A stretch of 64,000 nt of DNA, from NCBI GenBank assembly GCA_015499995.1, contig JADNRV010000074.1, forward strand, positions 186,001-250,000. The letters are read 5' to 3'. This document shows, one piece after another, positions 1-10,632 of the stretch; the stretch's first letter is position 1, and each line of letters opens with the position of its first letter. The notes beneath the pieces are model-generated. The model was given only the letters and a program-made list of their open reading frames with translations, was not told the DNA's origin and ran no database searches. A program made the position numbers and the translations under genes. Source of the DNA: Flammula alnicola. Lineage: Eukaryota > Basidiomycota > Agaricomycetes > Agaricales > Strophariaceae.

Positions 1-1020
1 AGAATGTGAGCATGCGGCGAGTCAAGGGATATACACGAAAAAACATACGGCAGATACGAGCACCTATATGATTGGGGGTGTAACGTATGGGCTTTAGATG
101 GATCAGAAGTCCTATATATCTGGCGGAGAAGTTCTTCTGGGAAGGCGGGACACATGAGAATCGATTGCACAAAGAGATTGTGCATAGCACGGAATACCTT
201 CATCGAAGCTAGAATTGACGCGCTTAAACATATGTCGAATGAAATAAGCCATGATGCATGATGCCGAACACCTTCCTTTGCTATTTTTCACCAACGTTAA
301 AAAAAGACACATCTAGGGTTCCTTGATCAGCGGTGAGAATAGTCTCAACCCGCTAAGAAGCGCAAAAGCTTGAGAGATTTGGCTTTTAAAGGAAGAACAG
401 TTCCGTCAGGCAACGTGTTTTGCGTGCGGTACTGACGCTTTTTCGTCCTGTCCAGTAGCCCCGACCGTATTCTTGCATAAACGAGTTGACGCAGGGTGGA
501 CGGACCATGTGTGAGCTGGTTTGATATGCGTGACGGCCGAAAATATGTTTGGAGAGTAAGTTGGCTTGGGTCGTTCGAATGAAGGTCTTCCACCGTCTTG
601 TGTCTACATGCACCATTGAGGAAGCCTATGGACCATGTCTCAAGCAGAGAGTAACTTGCTGTGAAATCAGTCCGCAGAGCTCGTGTGGACGTGGAGGAAC
701 AGGGTAGATTTGAAGGAGACATTTTTGAACGCGTCGAGAGGTTGGTTGTTTCTGGTATGAGGCTAAACGTCCAATACGTTGGGAGAGGATAAAGATGGTA
801 TAGTATAATGAGAATGCACCCAGTGGGGCGGTACTTTTGATACAAACACGGAATGAGCAATAAATCCAAATACCAAGATGCAGCTACCGAATCATGCTCC
901 CCGACATAAGTTAAGCTTCTCCACATCCTGGTACCGACAACAGCAGAGCACCTACGTGCCCTGAGCCATGTTTCACACGTAACGACTCCAATATAAGCGA
1001 CGAGAGAAAGTCGGTATGGT
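1..1020. other. No recognisable gene; 3' flank of SEC61B
   Basis: One minus-strand frame stays open from the 3' end of SEC61B down to about 345. Its translation (Ser/Thr/Leu-rich, no motif I know) gives no family hint, and it overlaps SEC61B exon 4 in another frame. It may be 3' untranslated sequence or the remnant of a gene cut by the window edge. Nothing else is supportable here. Confidence 0.4.
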
Positions 1021-1481
1021 TTATTTCGTGAATGCACGAATGACCTTCGCGGAGATGTGCAGGAAGAAGATGGATCCAATGAAGGACAAGGAGAGGACAA
1101 GAACGATGAAAGGGTCTCTGTAGATGCATGAATAAATGTCAGTAATTGTCTGGGAACGATGATGTGCCACGTACACTCGGAGTCCTGGCGAGTCGTCTGT
1201 GTAGAGTTTCAGCATGGTGTTCGATGAGCCGCCTGCACCTGCAGCGCGAGACGAGTTTGGCCGTGATACTTGTGAAGCACCTGCAGCACGTCGTCTAATG
1301 ATTCAAATAACTTGAGTGTGCTCTGGGCAACCAATTCTATGTCATGCGCACCGAATCTGGGCCCCAGGAGGTTTGGCGACGGCAGAAGAACCACGTCCAG
1401 CAGCAGCGCGAGGAGAATCAGAATCAGACTAGAGAGAAATTGTGAGTATTAAAGGTTGATTATTGGATGAATCCTTACCAT
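1021..1481 (-). CDS. SEC61B: Protein transport protein Sec61 subunit beta (Sbh1)
   Basis: Tail-anchored beta subunit of the Sec61 translocon, which threads nascent secretory and membrane proteins into the ER. Four coding exons on the minus strand: 1481-1479 (the ATG alone), 1428-1352, 1294-1175 and 1117-1021, joined at GT/AG borders into 98 codons plus TAA. Visible features are a low-complexity Ser/Ala/Arg cytosolic N-terminus, the family hallmark GGSSNTMLKLYTDDSPGLRVD (about residues 50-70) and one C-terminal membrane anchor (VLVLSLSFIGSIFFLHI) ending AKVIRAFTK. Length and order match fungal Sbh1. The start is chosen because MSDSDSP joins in frame only when the ATG is its own exon followed by GTAAGG. 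The protein family is certain; exon 1 is an inference. Confidence 0.95.
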
Positions 1482-2398
1482 GGTGGGTGAAAGTTAAGAT
1501 GTGTTTTTGGAGTGCGCTGGCAAATCAGGAATACGAAAGTGCAACGTAGGACGACCGTGAGAATATTGATAACCACGTGATTGACACGTTCTGGATCGGC
1601 CCTTTGGGCAATGGTCCTGGATCTGGAAGACTGAAGTGACGGAGAAACACGACGAGAATGGTCATGATCACCTTGCACAGAATTCGGCGGAGAGGAATTA
1701 GTACCGAACTAAACAACTGTAGATTCATGTTTTTTTTTGTCTCTTGGATAGATCCAAAATCTTCACTGCAATTCAAGTCATGTTCTAACTTCTTCAAGAA
1801 GTGTTCCGAGCGTCCGAGCTTTACTTATTCTCGACCAATGACTCACAACAACAATACAAGGAACCAGCTTTATACGCCCGCTAACGATAGGAGCAGCTGG
1901 TACAGCATATGACCTGCATAGCCTGGTGGATAAGCAATCTGATAGTGTGACTATTAATTTAATATCATCGGGATCTTTACTTTACGTACCTGGCCATTGA
2001 CAGTGCAGACTAATCATGTTGTCATCAGTGAGTCTGGCCTGGCATAAAGCAGTTATTAAATCCCGACGTAGTGGAGCTGTATCTTAACCTTTGCTATCCA
2101 GACGCGATCTATGAATTTCATCCGCAGAATTCGAATAGAAAGAGGGTCTGAGTAGAACAATGAAAGATCTTGCATTACAACCTACAGCGACCCCAAGCCA
2201 TGAATCGGATGTAGGCTATAATGAATCGTCATGTCAAGGTCCAGGTGTTTATCGAGAACTCGCGGACTGGGGTAGGCCAGAGCTTCTGGGCGGTCTTTCT
2301 CGAACTTCTTAGTACGATACTAACAGCACTGATAGAAGTAGTAATTTCTCATGCAAGTCAGTCCTGCTTTCATTGAGTACGAGCTAGCGGTGTGAACA
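1482..2398. other. Intergenic; nothing recognised
   Basis: Upstream region of the minus-strand SEC61B gene. The first few hundred bases must hold its promoter, but no clear TATA element was found. Short open frames on both strands here give no recognisable protein. Confidence 0.4.
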
Positions 2399-2830
2399 TC
2401 AGAAGTCCCACAATCGGATGCTACTTTCCCGCAATATTGTCGTATAGTTCTGTCGCTCTCCGACGTACCGCAGGTCAAAAAGGAGGATATCAACTCTTCC
2501 TTCGTTTTCTGGTTTCAGGGCAACGTGAACGTTGGGCTGGTGAGGACTTCCTAAGAGGGCATTGAGTGGATAGCCTCCTGAGCTGTTCTGCAGACAGAAA
2601 CAGTGATATGACCTTGTACAGAATGTAGCACGGTCATGATCGTAGCTGATAAGGATGGTTAACCGTTGAGAGTCCCAGGATAAAGGAACGGTCTTTAGGG
2701 AAAGAGTCACGGATCGGCGGCCATGGAGACATGGGGGGCAGCGATCCTTGAGAATCAGATCGTGGACCTGGTCCATGAGTATGAAACCATGAAGATGAGT
2801 GCCTACAAAATATTGCCCTTTTGGTAGCAT
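2399..2830 (-). CDS. Possible hypothetical protein exon (143 codons)
   Basis: An open minus-strand stretch ending in the residues SIRLWDF before a stop. The composition looks protein-like, with mixed hydrophobic and acidic segments (GQYFVGTHLHGFILMDQVHD, LLFDLRYVGE). It resembles in style the C-terminal parts of many basidiomycete F-box proteins, but no F-box is visible upstream. I do not recognise the family. It could be the last exon of a longer gene starting near 3050, or a chance open frame. Confidence 0.25.
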   Translation of the reverse strand: MLPKGQYFVGTHLHGFILMDQVHDLILKDRCPPCLHGRRSVTLSLKTVPLSWDSQRLTILISYDHDRATFCTRSYHCFCLQNSSGGYPLNALLGSPHQPNVHVALKPENEGRVDILLFDLRYVGERQNYTTILRESSIRLWDF

Positions 2831-4361
2831 TCATCACACAGAGCTCAAGACGAAGACCGAGCCACGAGGATCACAGCTCTCTAAATGTGGATAAAAGGCA
2901 TGGAAAGGCGTCGTTAACAGAAAAGCTTTCTGTTGGAGAGCGGAATAGTAGCGTTACCTGAACAGCCCATTCGAGAATTCCTTGGACGTCGTTCTATTCT
3001 CCTGAGAGAGTTCGAGCAATATATTTATGCGACGCCGAAAATACCTAGACCGCTGCATCAGGATTCAGTTTGAAATTTCCGGAACTGGCTTGACCTGCTG
3101 TTGCGTTGGTGGCAGTAAACTCCTCGGAAGTATTGACGAAGTTATGAAGAGACCCTAGCAGCAGAAGATAATTTCCTTGGAGATCGTTAATAAGGCACAC
3201 AGTACAGCTGGAAGCTGGGTTGGCGTTGGGTCAAGATATCCACGGAATTTGTGAGAGACAAGAGGCGTTCAAACAGTTCGGCGTTGACCGATAGCTTCAG
3301 TCACATGACTCTGTGAGTTTTCGTCACATGTGACCGACTGTTGTAAAAGTCACAGTAATGGTTTCTTTTCGGTCTTTCTTGCCAGTGGTTGCCTGGGACT
3401 TTCACATCCTGTTCTTGTCCTGACTATATTTGACGAAAGAGTTCAGACCTGAGGTCATCAAAGGAAGATCGAAAACTGGTAAGTACGTTTCCCGGCATCT
3501 AGACACAGCTAACATCCAGAACTTGCTCATACCGGTCTCGAATATTTTTATTGCAAAAAATCAGCTCATCGACACCTTAAACTTCAGGCTTCAGGCTTCA
3601 AGCCTAGGCGCTCAAATCTCCGATCTCAACCCACATCCTCTTACTGCGCCCAATACAAATTCCATCCAAGTGTTCTTTGATTTTTGGCGGTGTTCAGTTG
3701 TCAGTGTGGCTCGTTGCAAGATCAAAACACGAGGACAAACCGTTCCGTGTCTCCGATGATCTTTCAGTCACGCGGGCCCATGTTCTTCGTTTATCGCCAT
3801 TTTACATCCAAGCTAGCAAAACGATTTGGTTTGATTTAGCTTGGTTCCGTGTCCATGCAAGAACGACCAATGACATGCCGAGGACCATGAAGTCATGTCG
3901 TGATTGAGGCGAGACCATCTCGTTACAGGGTCCTTTAACCTTATCTTGCGGAAGTGCACTGCGTCAAAATCCGATTCTAGGGCATTGACACGATGCATGC
4001 ACCCCAAACAGCTGGCTTGGCTCTGATTTTCGGCGACTCAATGTGGAGAATTAACTACACACTTTATGTGACGAGGAAGCTAGGGACCACCGGCCGGCGA
4101 CGTTCGATTCGGGATACCCTGATTCCCCTTGCTCACCGAGTAAGTCCTCGTTCGCTTAACGGCCTCGTGTCTCTCTGTACTTATATCTTCGCGAGGATTT
4201 GATGTTTCTGAATGTCAGGACAATTGTCCCTCCCTCCCTCCGATAACGCACGCGCCGCCCCCTCTCGCCGTATCCCTATATTCTACCCCTTTCCGTCGAG
4301 CGATACATCCCTATATACTCTCGTAATTGACCCTCCCTTTCACGCTCGTTGATCGACTACC
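2831..4361. other. Intergenic; CT-rich promoter segment before RING gene 1
   Basis: No protein family recognised. From about 4222 the plus strand becomes pyrimidine-rich (a CCCTCCCTCC run, then CCCTATATAC motifs near 4280 and 4310), typical of fungal promoter CT boxes just upstream of a start codon. This supports the ATG at 4362. Confidence 0.4.
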
Positions 4362-6588
4362 ATGCTCAGTCTTGGTCCTGGTTCCAGCTGCGACGTGTGT
4401 TTTGAAAAGTTCGGACAGGACTCCAAAGCGCCTTGGTCAATAGAATGTGGACATGTGTTCTGTGCCGAGTGCGTAAACCTCCTTCATGTTCTGCTTCTGT
4501 ACCGACTCGCTTTGTCGTCAGATGTATCAAGAATATCGCGCGCCTGTGCCCCATGTGCCGAAACCCATTCGAGCAAGGCTCATGTATCAAGCTTCACGTA
4601 GATCTCGACCTGCTCTCTGCTGAACCCCCAGAGGGTTGCACCCCCGCAGACATGAGAGAGGCTCAGCGAATTCAACATGCTATCGCAAGTATACCCGAGA
4701 CAGGGGCCACTGAACCTAGTTTACGGCAACTGATCCAGGAAGGTAATAAGTTTCTTCAAGGCCAGCCTCGTAATTCCGTACGTGCACATTCAAATACACA
4801 TGAGACCGCGTTGACCACCCAGGATTAGCACAAGGATCTTAGAAACGCGCATAGAATAATTGCCTACCTGTATGAAGTCAAGATGCTGTATCGTACGCAG
4901 GCTCAAGCGATCGAGAAGATGAAGGAGCAAATCAACCAGTTGAATCAGGAGAAAGCAGATCTCCGGAAGCAACTGGAGCAGTTGGGGGAGACGCGCGAGT
5001 ATGAGCGCGAAACAGCCGCTGCCGTGGAGAATACTCTTCGCGAGCACTGTGCTCAAGCGAAGCAAGCCCAGAAAGCGACAGCCGAGTACGTCATTTGTCC
5101 ATTTAGACCAGATATTTGACTCATCATTTCGAACAGGCAGGTCCGTCTTCCGTCTGTTTTGATGACTATCGTACATTAAAAACCTTTCTAGTTAAAAATA
5201 CTCGAACAACAAAACGAGGATTTGAAGAAACAACTCGGAAATATTTCTGGGTCCTGGACAGCAGGCAACACACGCCTAGCGCAAGACAATGATTCGGACG
5301 GCGCATCTTCGTCTACTTCCTTTACAATGCCGTCGATGTTTGACAAGTTGGATATGAAGAGCGTAGCTATCCAAGATCCATCATCGTTTTTGATCTCGCC
5401 TTTACCTCAGTTTACGAGCTCCCTTCCGGCCATGTTTGATGCCTTCACTCCCCTTCCCGACTTGGCGGAGGACGACGAAGCAGGCCAAGAGAGCACAGAG
5501 AGGAGGACGAGGAAGTGGCTACGCCTGATAGCTCGCAGCATCAATCGCAACTTCGTGGATCGCAAGAGATCAACCGAAGTTGGCGTCTGAAGCATTGCAG
5601 CTTCACGACCAGGAGGCAGACCCTCTCATGAGCCTTCAGGGCTATCGCGTACTGCTCCATATCTTGAGCACAAACGGGAGCGATCTCGCTCGAATCCCAT
5701 CCACCCCACTAGCCGCAGCCAAAGTCCATTCGACAATGTTTTGACGACGACTTCTCCTACACCTCCGGTACAGACTATGACGACCTACCATGCAACCTCG
5801 TCCCGTGAGGTCTACCCGGCTCCTCAAAATACGAACGGCCCCGTCACTCAGGACAGACAGGTCCTCCGATCGCGTCTATACGATATCTTGAGTGATCCAC
5901 CTACGTCGTCCTCTTTGCCGATAATGTCTTCCAGTCTCCCCTCTTCTCTTGGCAACCGGGACATGGGTGCTGCGCGTAACGATGATCGGGTTTCCCCTCC
6001 TCCCAGTGCTGGCCCATCCAGGTCTAGCGAGACTCTAGTACCGCCCCAGCAGTCGACTAACCAGGGCGCTTCACATCTCCTGGCATCTCATTCGCAGCCT
6101 TTGGCGATCAAACCACCTTCTTCGACTTCTCCCAATCCTCTCGTTGGGCAGCGTATGTCTTCTGCAAGTGCGAGGCAAAGAAACTAGAAGAAGAGCGTAG
6201 GCGGAGGTATAGGGAAGAAAAGTACGGTCCAGAACAGGAGAGGCAACCTGTAGACGCCGATCGCGAAGCGCGTCGTCACAATGCGCCCTCGAACCTGTCA
6301 GGTGGCAGCGGCACTGGTAGTTCCAGTGCTAGCCAAGCTGCGCGGCGAGAGCAGCAACCCTATGGGAATCCTTTGAACTCGAACACTAATTCCACGTCTA
6401 CTTCCTCTTGGCGAGGGCCTACTACGAGCGCCGGAACTTATGGAAGACAGGGTCCAAGCCTTCCTCCTTCGCAATCTTCGCAAGAACAGGGATCCGCTTC
6501 TCAAACTCGATATTCCTACGGCGCGTCGAACAAACCGGTCTCCAAGAACCCGGTGTTACCGTCCAATCCAACAGGTATATATGCATGA
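4362..6588 (+). CDS. RING-finger / coiled-coil protein, RING gene 1 (frame disrupted downstream)
   Basis: Predicted E3 ubiquitin ligase-type protein. Exons 4362-4468, 4522-4777, 4829-5085, a 4-nt exon 5137-5140, then 5192 onward; introns fall in phases 2, 0, 2, 0. The N-terminus MLSLGPGSSCDVC opens a C3HC4 RING directly (CDVC ... CGHVFC-AEC ... CPMC), followed by a charged coiled coil (QAIEKMKEQINQLNQEKADL, about residues 140-210) and a Ser/Pro-rich disordered tail. The tail frame is broken. An in-frame TGA lies at 5588-5590, and protein-like sequence continues by shifting frame near 5500, 5575, 5640 and 6165, each consistent with one missing base. The last segment (KKLEEERRRRYREEKYG... to 6588) is clearly coding-like. 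It is either a decaying gene or an assembly with indels. Paralogue of the genes starting at 28486 (minus) and 45905 (plus). Confidence 0.8.
5137..5140 (+). other. Predicted 4-nt microexon (GCAG) of RING gene 1
   Basis: Preceded by ...GAACAG and followed by GTCCGT, between two 51-bp introns (5086-5136 and 5141-5191). Exon 3 ends in phase 2 (GA); adding GCAG gives GAG CAG and hands over to TTA AAA ATA in phase 0. Skipping it gives an immediate TAA stop. The same arrangement recurs in the two paralogues. Confidence 0.75.
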
Positions 6589-7687
6589 CCTTTCTCTGTC
6601 ATTTACTGCACAGGATTTCGTTCTCTCTTTATTCTCGTTCATTCGTTTATTGTCGTCATCATATTGGTTGTAAATTGGACTCCGAGTGTCGTCGAGTTTC
6701 GAGTAGTCGACAAGCTGGTGATGAGCATGTTTCTCATTTCCGTCCTTTGCGACCGAGGTTATATTTTTTTGTCTTCCAAGAGCTGTTGACTTTCGCCCTC
6801 GCGCTGCCCCTACTTATGCATATCATTGTGTGTATGACATTTGGCCCTCATGTATCGTGTCATATAGTAAAAACTCGGTGAAGAATATTCTTCGTATTTT
6901 ACTGAATTGCATGCTACATCGATAAATCTATTCGTAAACCCGTTTCATTGCAAGAACCCCATGAGACGGCTGGCCCAACAGCGCGACGTTGAGAGTGGAA
7001 AAGCAAGGTCAGTTGGATAATTTAGAACGTGTTCCTTGCCCTCAAAGAAGTCCCAGAAACAAAAAATAGACTCCAGATGATGTGGTCCTTGAATAGAAGG
7101 GGCGTCGGTCCTGTGTGGTTGTGGGGACGGGCATGACCTGCTCAGCACTCGTTTTGTTTGTACATGCTTACTTCTAAGACCGTACCGCCAAAACCCAATT
7201 CAAAAACGCCATCCCGCCTGTATGTCCTATTTTGGGCCGGGCTCGTGATGTCTTTGCATAAAATATATCAACATATAATAATCTTTCGAGGCTTGGCAAG
7301 TATAAGAACGCTGCAGATGATGAGCAAAAGATAAATTTTAAAATTATCCTCCAATTTAATTTGGATGAAAATGCTTGCCAAGCCTCGAAAGATCTACATT
7401 TCAAATATGCGCCTGCAAAATATGGAAGGAATCCGGAGAGATGCCGCTTTTGTAGGCGGGACGGACGAATGTCACTCTGGATGCAGGTGGAAGTCACGCA
7501 GACACGTATGTCACAACGTGACTGACCGTGTCGAAAGAGGCGCGACGAGGAAGCAGGTCGCAAAACCTGGCCTACTGGTGCGCCCGGGACTCTAAAAAAT
7601 GAGCTATTGAAAGGGTAAGACAAACAGTTATCTATACATTCAGGTTTACATTAATAAAATTTCTCAGGTATCATATATTTATATTTA
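6589..7687. other. Intergenic with an inverted repeat
   Basis: The 3' end of RING gene 1 is followed by sequence with no recognised gene. A frame continuing after a possible intron at 6575-6613 encodes a hydrophobic stretch, but this may be untranslated. It contains the inverted repeat at 7281-7393 and AT-rich DNA just before the mobile-element gene. Confidence 0.35.
7281..7393. repeat. Perfect 20-bp inverted repeat with 73-bp loop
   Basis: Arms at 7281-7300 and 7374-7393 (ATCTTTCGAGGCTTGGCAAG and its exact reverse complement). The loop is AT-rich. It could be the ends of a very small foldback/MITE-like element or a relic linked to the mobile-element gene beginning about 300 bp downstream. 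No target-site duplication was seen. Confidence 0.85.
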
Positions 7688-9164
7688 ATGGGCCGACGAA
7701 AAAAGCAGGGAAACCGCTCTGCACGCCAGAAACTGCACCTAAAAAATGTGAATGACCAGAATGCAAACAATGCAGGACATGCAACTGGTTCAGGACCATC
7801 TCCACACGTCGAAAAGGCGCCAATTCAGACAAAATCACGATCACCGTTTTCCGAAGTCAAGAACAAATTAGTAAATACACAACGGAAGGTTTTACACTGG
7901 CAAAAAAAGACGATACAGCTTCGGGAAACTGTCAAGGAGATGAAGGAGAAGGTTGTCGAGAGCTCGAAGAGGTTCTGGGGAATGTTGAGAGAGAAAGAGG
8001 CCGCAGAAAAGCAGATGAGGAGTGCTGAAGAAAGGCGACACCGCGAGGACGAAGAACATCACATTCAGTTGGAAGCAGCCAGGGAAACGCACCACAAAGA
8101 CCAGGGAGAGATAAACCGACTTCAGAAACAGCTTAAACGAGCAAACATAGCCCGACAGAAGACTCTCATGCGTGCAAAAATGTCGACGCCGCATGTATTC
8201 AAGCTCATGCATCATCGGTCCTATTCAACAGTCTCTCGGAAATTAATCCGAATGATGGTCAACAATGGATGTGCTCGCTCGAAGGTCGGGCAGCTTCTCA
8301 GTTCTATAGCAGCAGAATTTGGGGCCGACATCAAGAAGTCCGTTAGCCGCAGAACGGTCTCTCGAGTAATGCTGGAGGGGTATATTGCCGCGAAAAGCCA
8401 AATTGGCTTTGAGATAAGCCAGGCAAGCCATTACCGTCGCCTTTTTTCGGGGAGCACTTGCGACTTGGGAGCGTTTCTCTTCAGAGTTTGCTCCAGGCGG
8501 ACTGATTGACGAATCCTCTGCTGAAGAAAAGCACCTCGCTTGGATGCCTGCTACGAATGACATAAACGAAGGTGCCTTGGGAGCCTACAGGGTGGTGACA
8601 CGCGGTAAACCATCTATGACATTGCATCAGTACAACGCGCTCGCAATGTTCCGACACAATGATACTCAGGCCTACATGGATGCCGTTTTCACCTGCGATG
8701 ACCACATCTACATAATGCGTGAGGCGCGTCGACTTGACGCAAGTGGTATTGAAGCTGTCCGCCGAAAGGAACTCGTGGATTTCCGAGTCGAGGTCGCCCG
8801 TATTCGAAAGGAGAAGGAGGAAGCGCGGGTACAAAAGCTCAAAGCGGACGGCGAGCGCCTCTCAAAGGTTGTTTTAATCAGAGAGGTTGCTGACATATAC
8901 AATCCGAACAAGAAGCTAACCAATGCAAAGCTTGGGGAGCAAATCGACGTGCTACGCTTTCGAGGCTTACCAGATGTCCCAGCCAAGAGCCGATTTAAAA
9001 AGAAGGCCGATCTCCAGGCTGCTTTGGAAGCTGAATTTATTCGCTATCAGGCATTTGTTTTGGAACATGGTGAAAGCATTCCGGGACTTACTTTTGATAT
9101 GCCAATCCCAGTAAGTGATGACTGGGAGGCTGAAGACGACGCCGAAATGGATGATGACTCTTGA
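7688..9164 (+). pseudogene. Internally deleted mobile-element-associated protein gene
   Basis: Two halves of what I believe is one large Agaricomycete transposon-associated protein family (remembered, not named with certainty). The N-terminal part (7688 to about 8425) begins with a basic MGRRKKQGNR and has a long charged coiled coil. It then carries an HTH-like segment, SRRTVSRVMLEGYIAAKSQI (about residues 220-240). The frame then runs into a stop at 8507. In another frame, from about 8426, the family's C-terminal part is intact: ALATWERFSSEFAPGGLID, MPATNDINEGALGAYRV, a Lys/Glu-rich helix and an acidic end DDAEMDDDS with TGA at 9162. The whole central region, several hundred residues in this family, is missing at the junction near 8420-8430. 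No terminal repeats were identified. Confidence 0.7.
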
Positions 9165-9554
9165 AATTTATAAACCTACTAATTATCTTGTAAATTTTGC
9201 TATATTTCACTGCAATACCTAACTAATATGTACTTATCTTGTAGCAGATACATTAATACTTTATTTCTTGTGGTATTCGGAGCAAATGGGAGTGGATACA
9301 GCAATGTAGACATGAATGAGAGAGGCAAGTTGGCGATCGGCGCGTTCTTGGGTGGCTGTGCTATGTGACTAAGCGCCATCAGACGAACCGTGAATGCCCG
9401 TCCCCAGTGGTTGGGTTGTGGCCTCTTCTCCGAGGAAATGATAAGGGCTGTCAACGACGTGCAATTAGACTATGGGGCCTTCATATTACCATAGGAATTG
9501 TGAGTGCCATGATTATTTAACCTACTATATTTTAGCTGTTTCTACGATCACTGA

Positions 9555-9580
9555 TGAAGCTTGAAGCTTGAAGCTTGAAG
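9555..9580. repeat. Heptamer tandem repeat (TGAAGCT, 3.7 copies)
   Basis: Perfect tandem copies of TGAAGCT just before the hairpin at 9607. A related GAGGCTTGAGCTTGAA sequence occurs near 9985. Confidence 0.85.
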
Positions 9581-9606
9581 AGCCGAGGCTCAACTTAGAG
9601 TTAGTA

Positions 9607-9650
9607 GTCGATTGTTATAACTCGATCAGGATCGAGTTATAATAATCGAC
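9607..9650. repeat. Hairpin: 20-bp inverted repeat with a 4-base loop
   Basis: Arms 9607-9626 and 9631-9650 (GTCGATTGTTATAACTCGAT versus ATCGAGTTATAATAATCGAC), with one mismatch and a CAGG loop. There is no following T-run and no adjacent gene end, so a terminator is unlikely. Foldback or mobile-element debris is more plausible. Confidence 0.8.
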
Positions 9651-10632
9651 ACAACGTTGCTTAACTTACAGGTCCACCCGAGGTATCTATAACAGATGGC
9701 TAAATTGGAAAGACCCGGGCCGCTAACACTTCGAGTTCCATACTCCAGATCACACGCTGACAATCTATCCAAGCCATCAGAAGTTCTGAATATCGCGGAT
9801 CTTGCGCGGATCTATGAGGGTTAAATATTTTGGGATCGTGCTCAAGTACTGCGATGTCTCTCAACATCATCTGGATGGGTCACCTGGTAAGTACCTAGGA
9901 CTAAGGAGGATTGGTAAAGGTCCACCGTCCAGGAGTCGTTTAATGGTGATAGGTGGGACTTGGTGCGAGAGTGATTTCAGATTTGAGGCTTGAGCTTGAA
10001 CGAGCATCTTCTGCAGCATTCTTCTCTATCACGAGCAGTACATTTAGCCGCCGGACAGATATCCGACGCAGAGCCTCATCATCGCGAATTCCCTCACCCA
10101 TTGGCCAAGAACTCTAAGCCAGAGTTCTTTAGCAATTTGTAACAAAGGAAGATGATAGTATCAAGGTTCGGTAGTTTGGACGGCCCACCGGTTCTGCAAG
10201 TCCCCGAAGCGGACTCTGGGTCCCTGACGCAGCAAAGATAGCTGACCACCGATAATCATCCCGAGAACACTAGAAATAAGAAAACGCTGAATCTGAAATC
10301 TGAACTGAATTCCGATGACTGTGGGGCGAGACGATAGGCCGGATCTTCAAATAGGAATGCATACCATACAAATGATGCTGATGTGCTTGAATAGCTCGCC
10401 TGTATCTCAGAATAGAAATGGCATCCACGAGAACTGATAGACGTTGGAATTTGGGTGTGTCGCAAGTACGAGCGGGAATATTACAAGATGGCGTATGAGC
10501 TTAAATGTTTCGTGTATGGTAACCGGTGACTGGAGACAAAGGAAGGGCGTCATGAAAGGGACCCAGGCCTGAGCCAGGCTGGAAGACAAGAACAAGGCAC
10601 GGGTGACATAAAAAAAGGGAAAATTACCAAGA

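Larger units (their letters stand above)
9165..10632. other. Intergenic, AT-rich then hairpin-containing; no gene recognised
   Basis: AT-rich flank of the element relic, then the heptamer repeat and hairpin listed separately. A short minus-strand open frame at 9200-9454 and a plus-strand one at 9802-9993 give no family match. The final part is the 3' flank of the VAMP7-like gene. Confidence 0.35.

Noticed and set aside
345..1020. Long minus-strand open frame following SEC61B
   Set aside because: No recognisable protein; it overlaps a SEC61B exon in another frame and probably lies in its 3' flank.
9607..9650. Hairpin as an intrinsic transcription terminator
   Set aside because: Eukaryotic context, no T-run after the stem and no gene end nearby.
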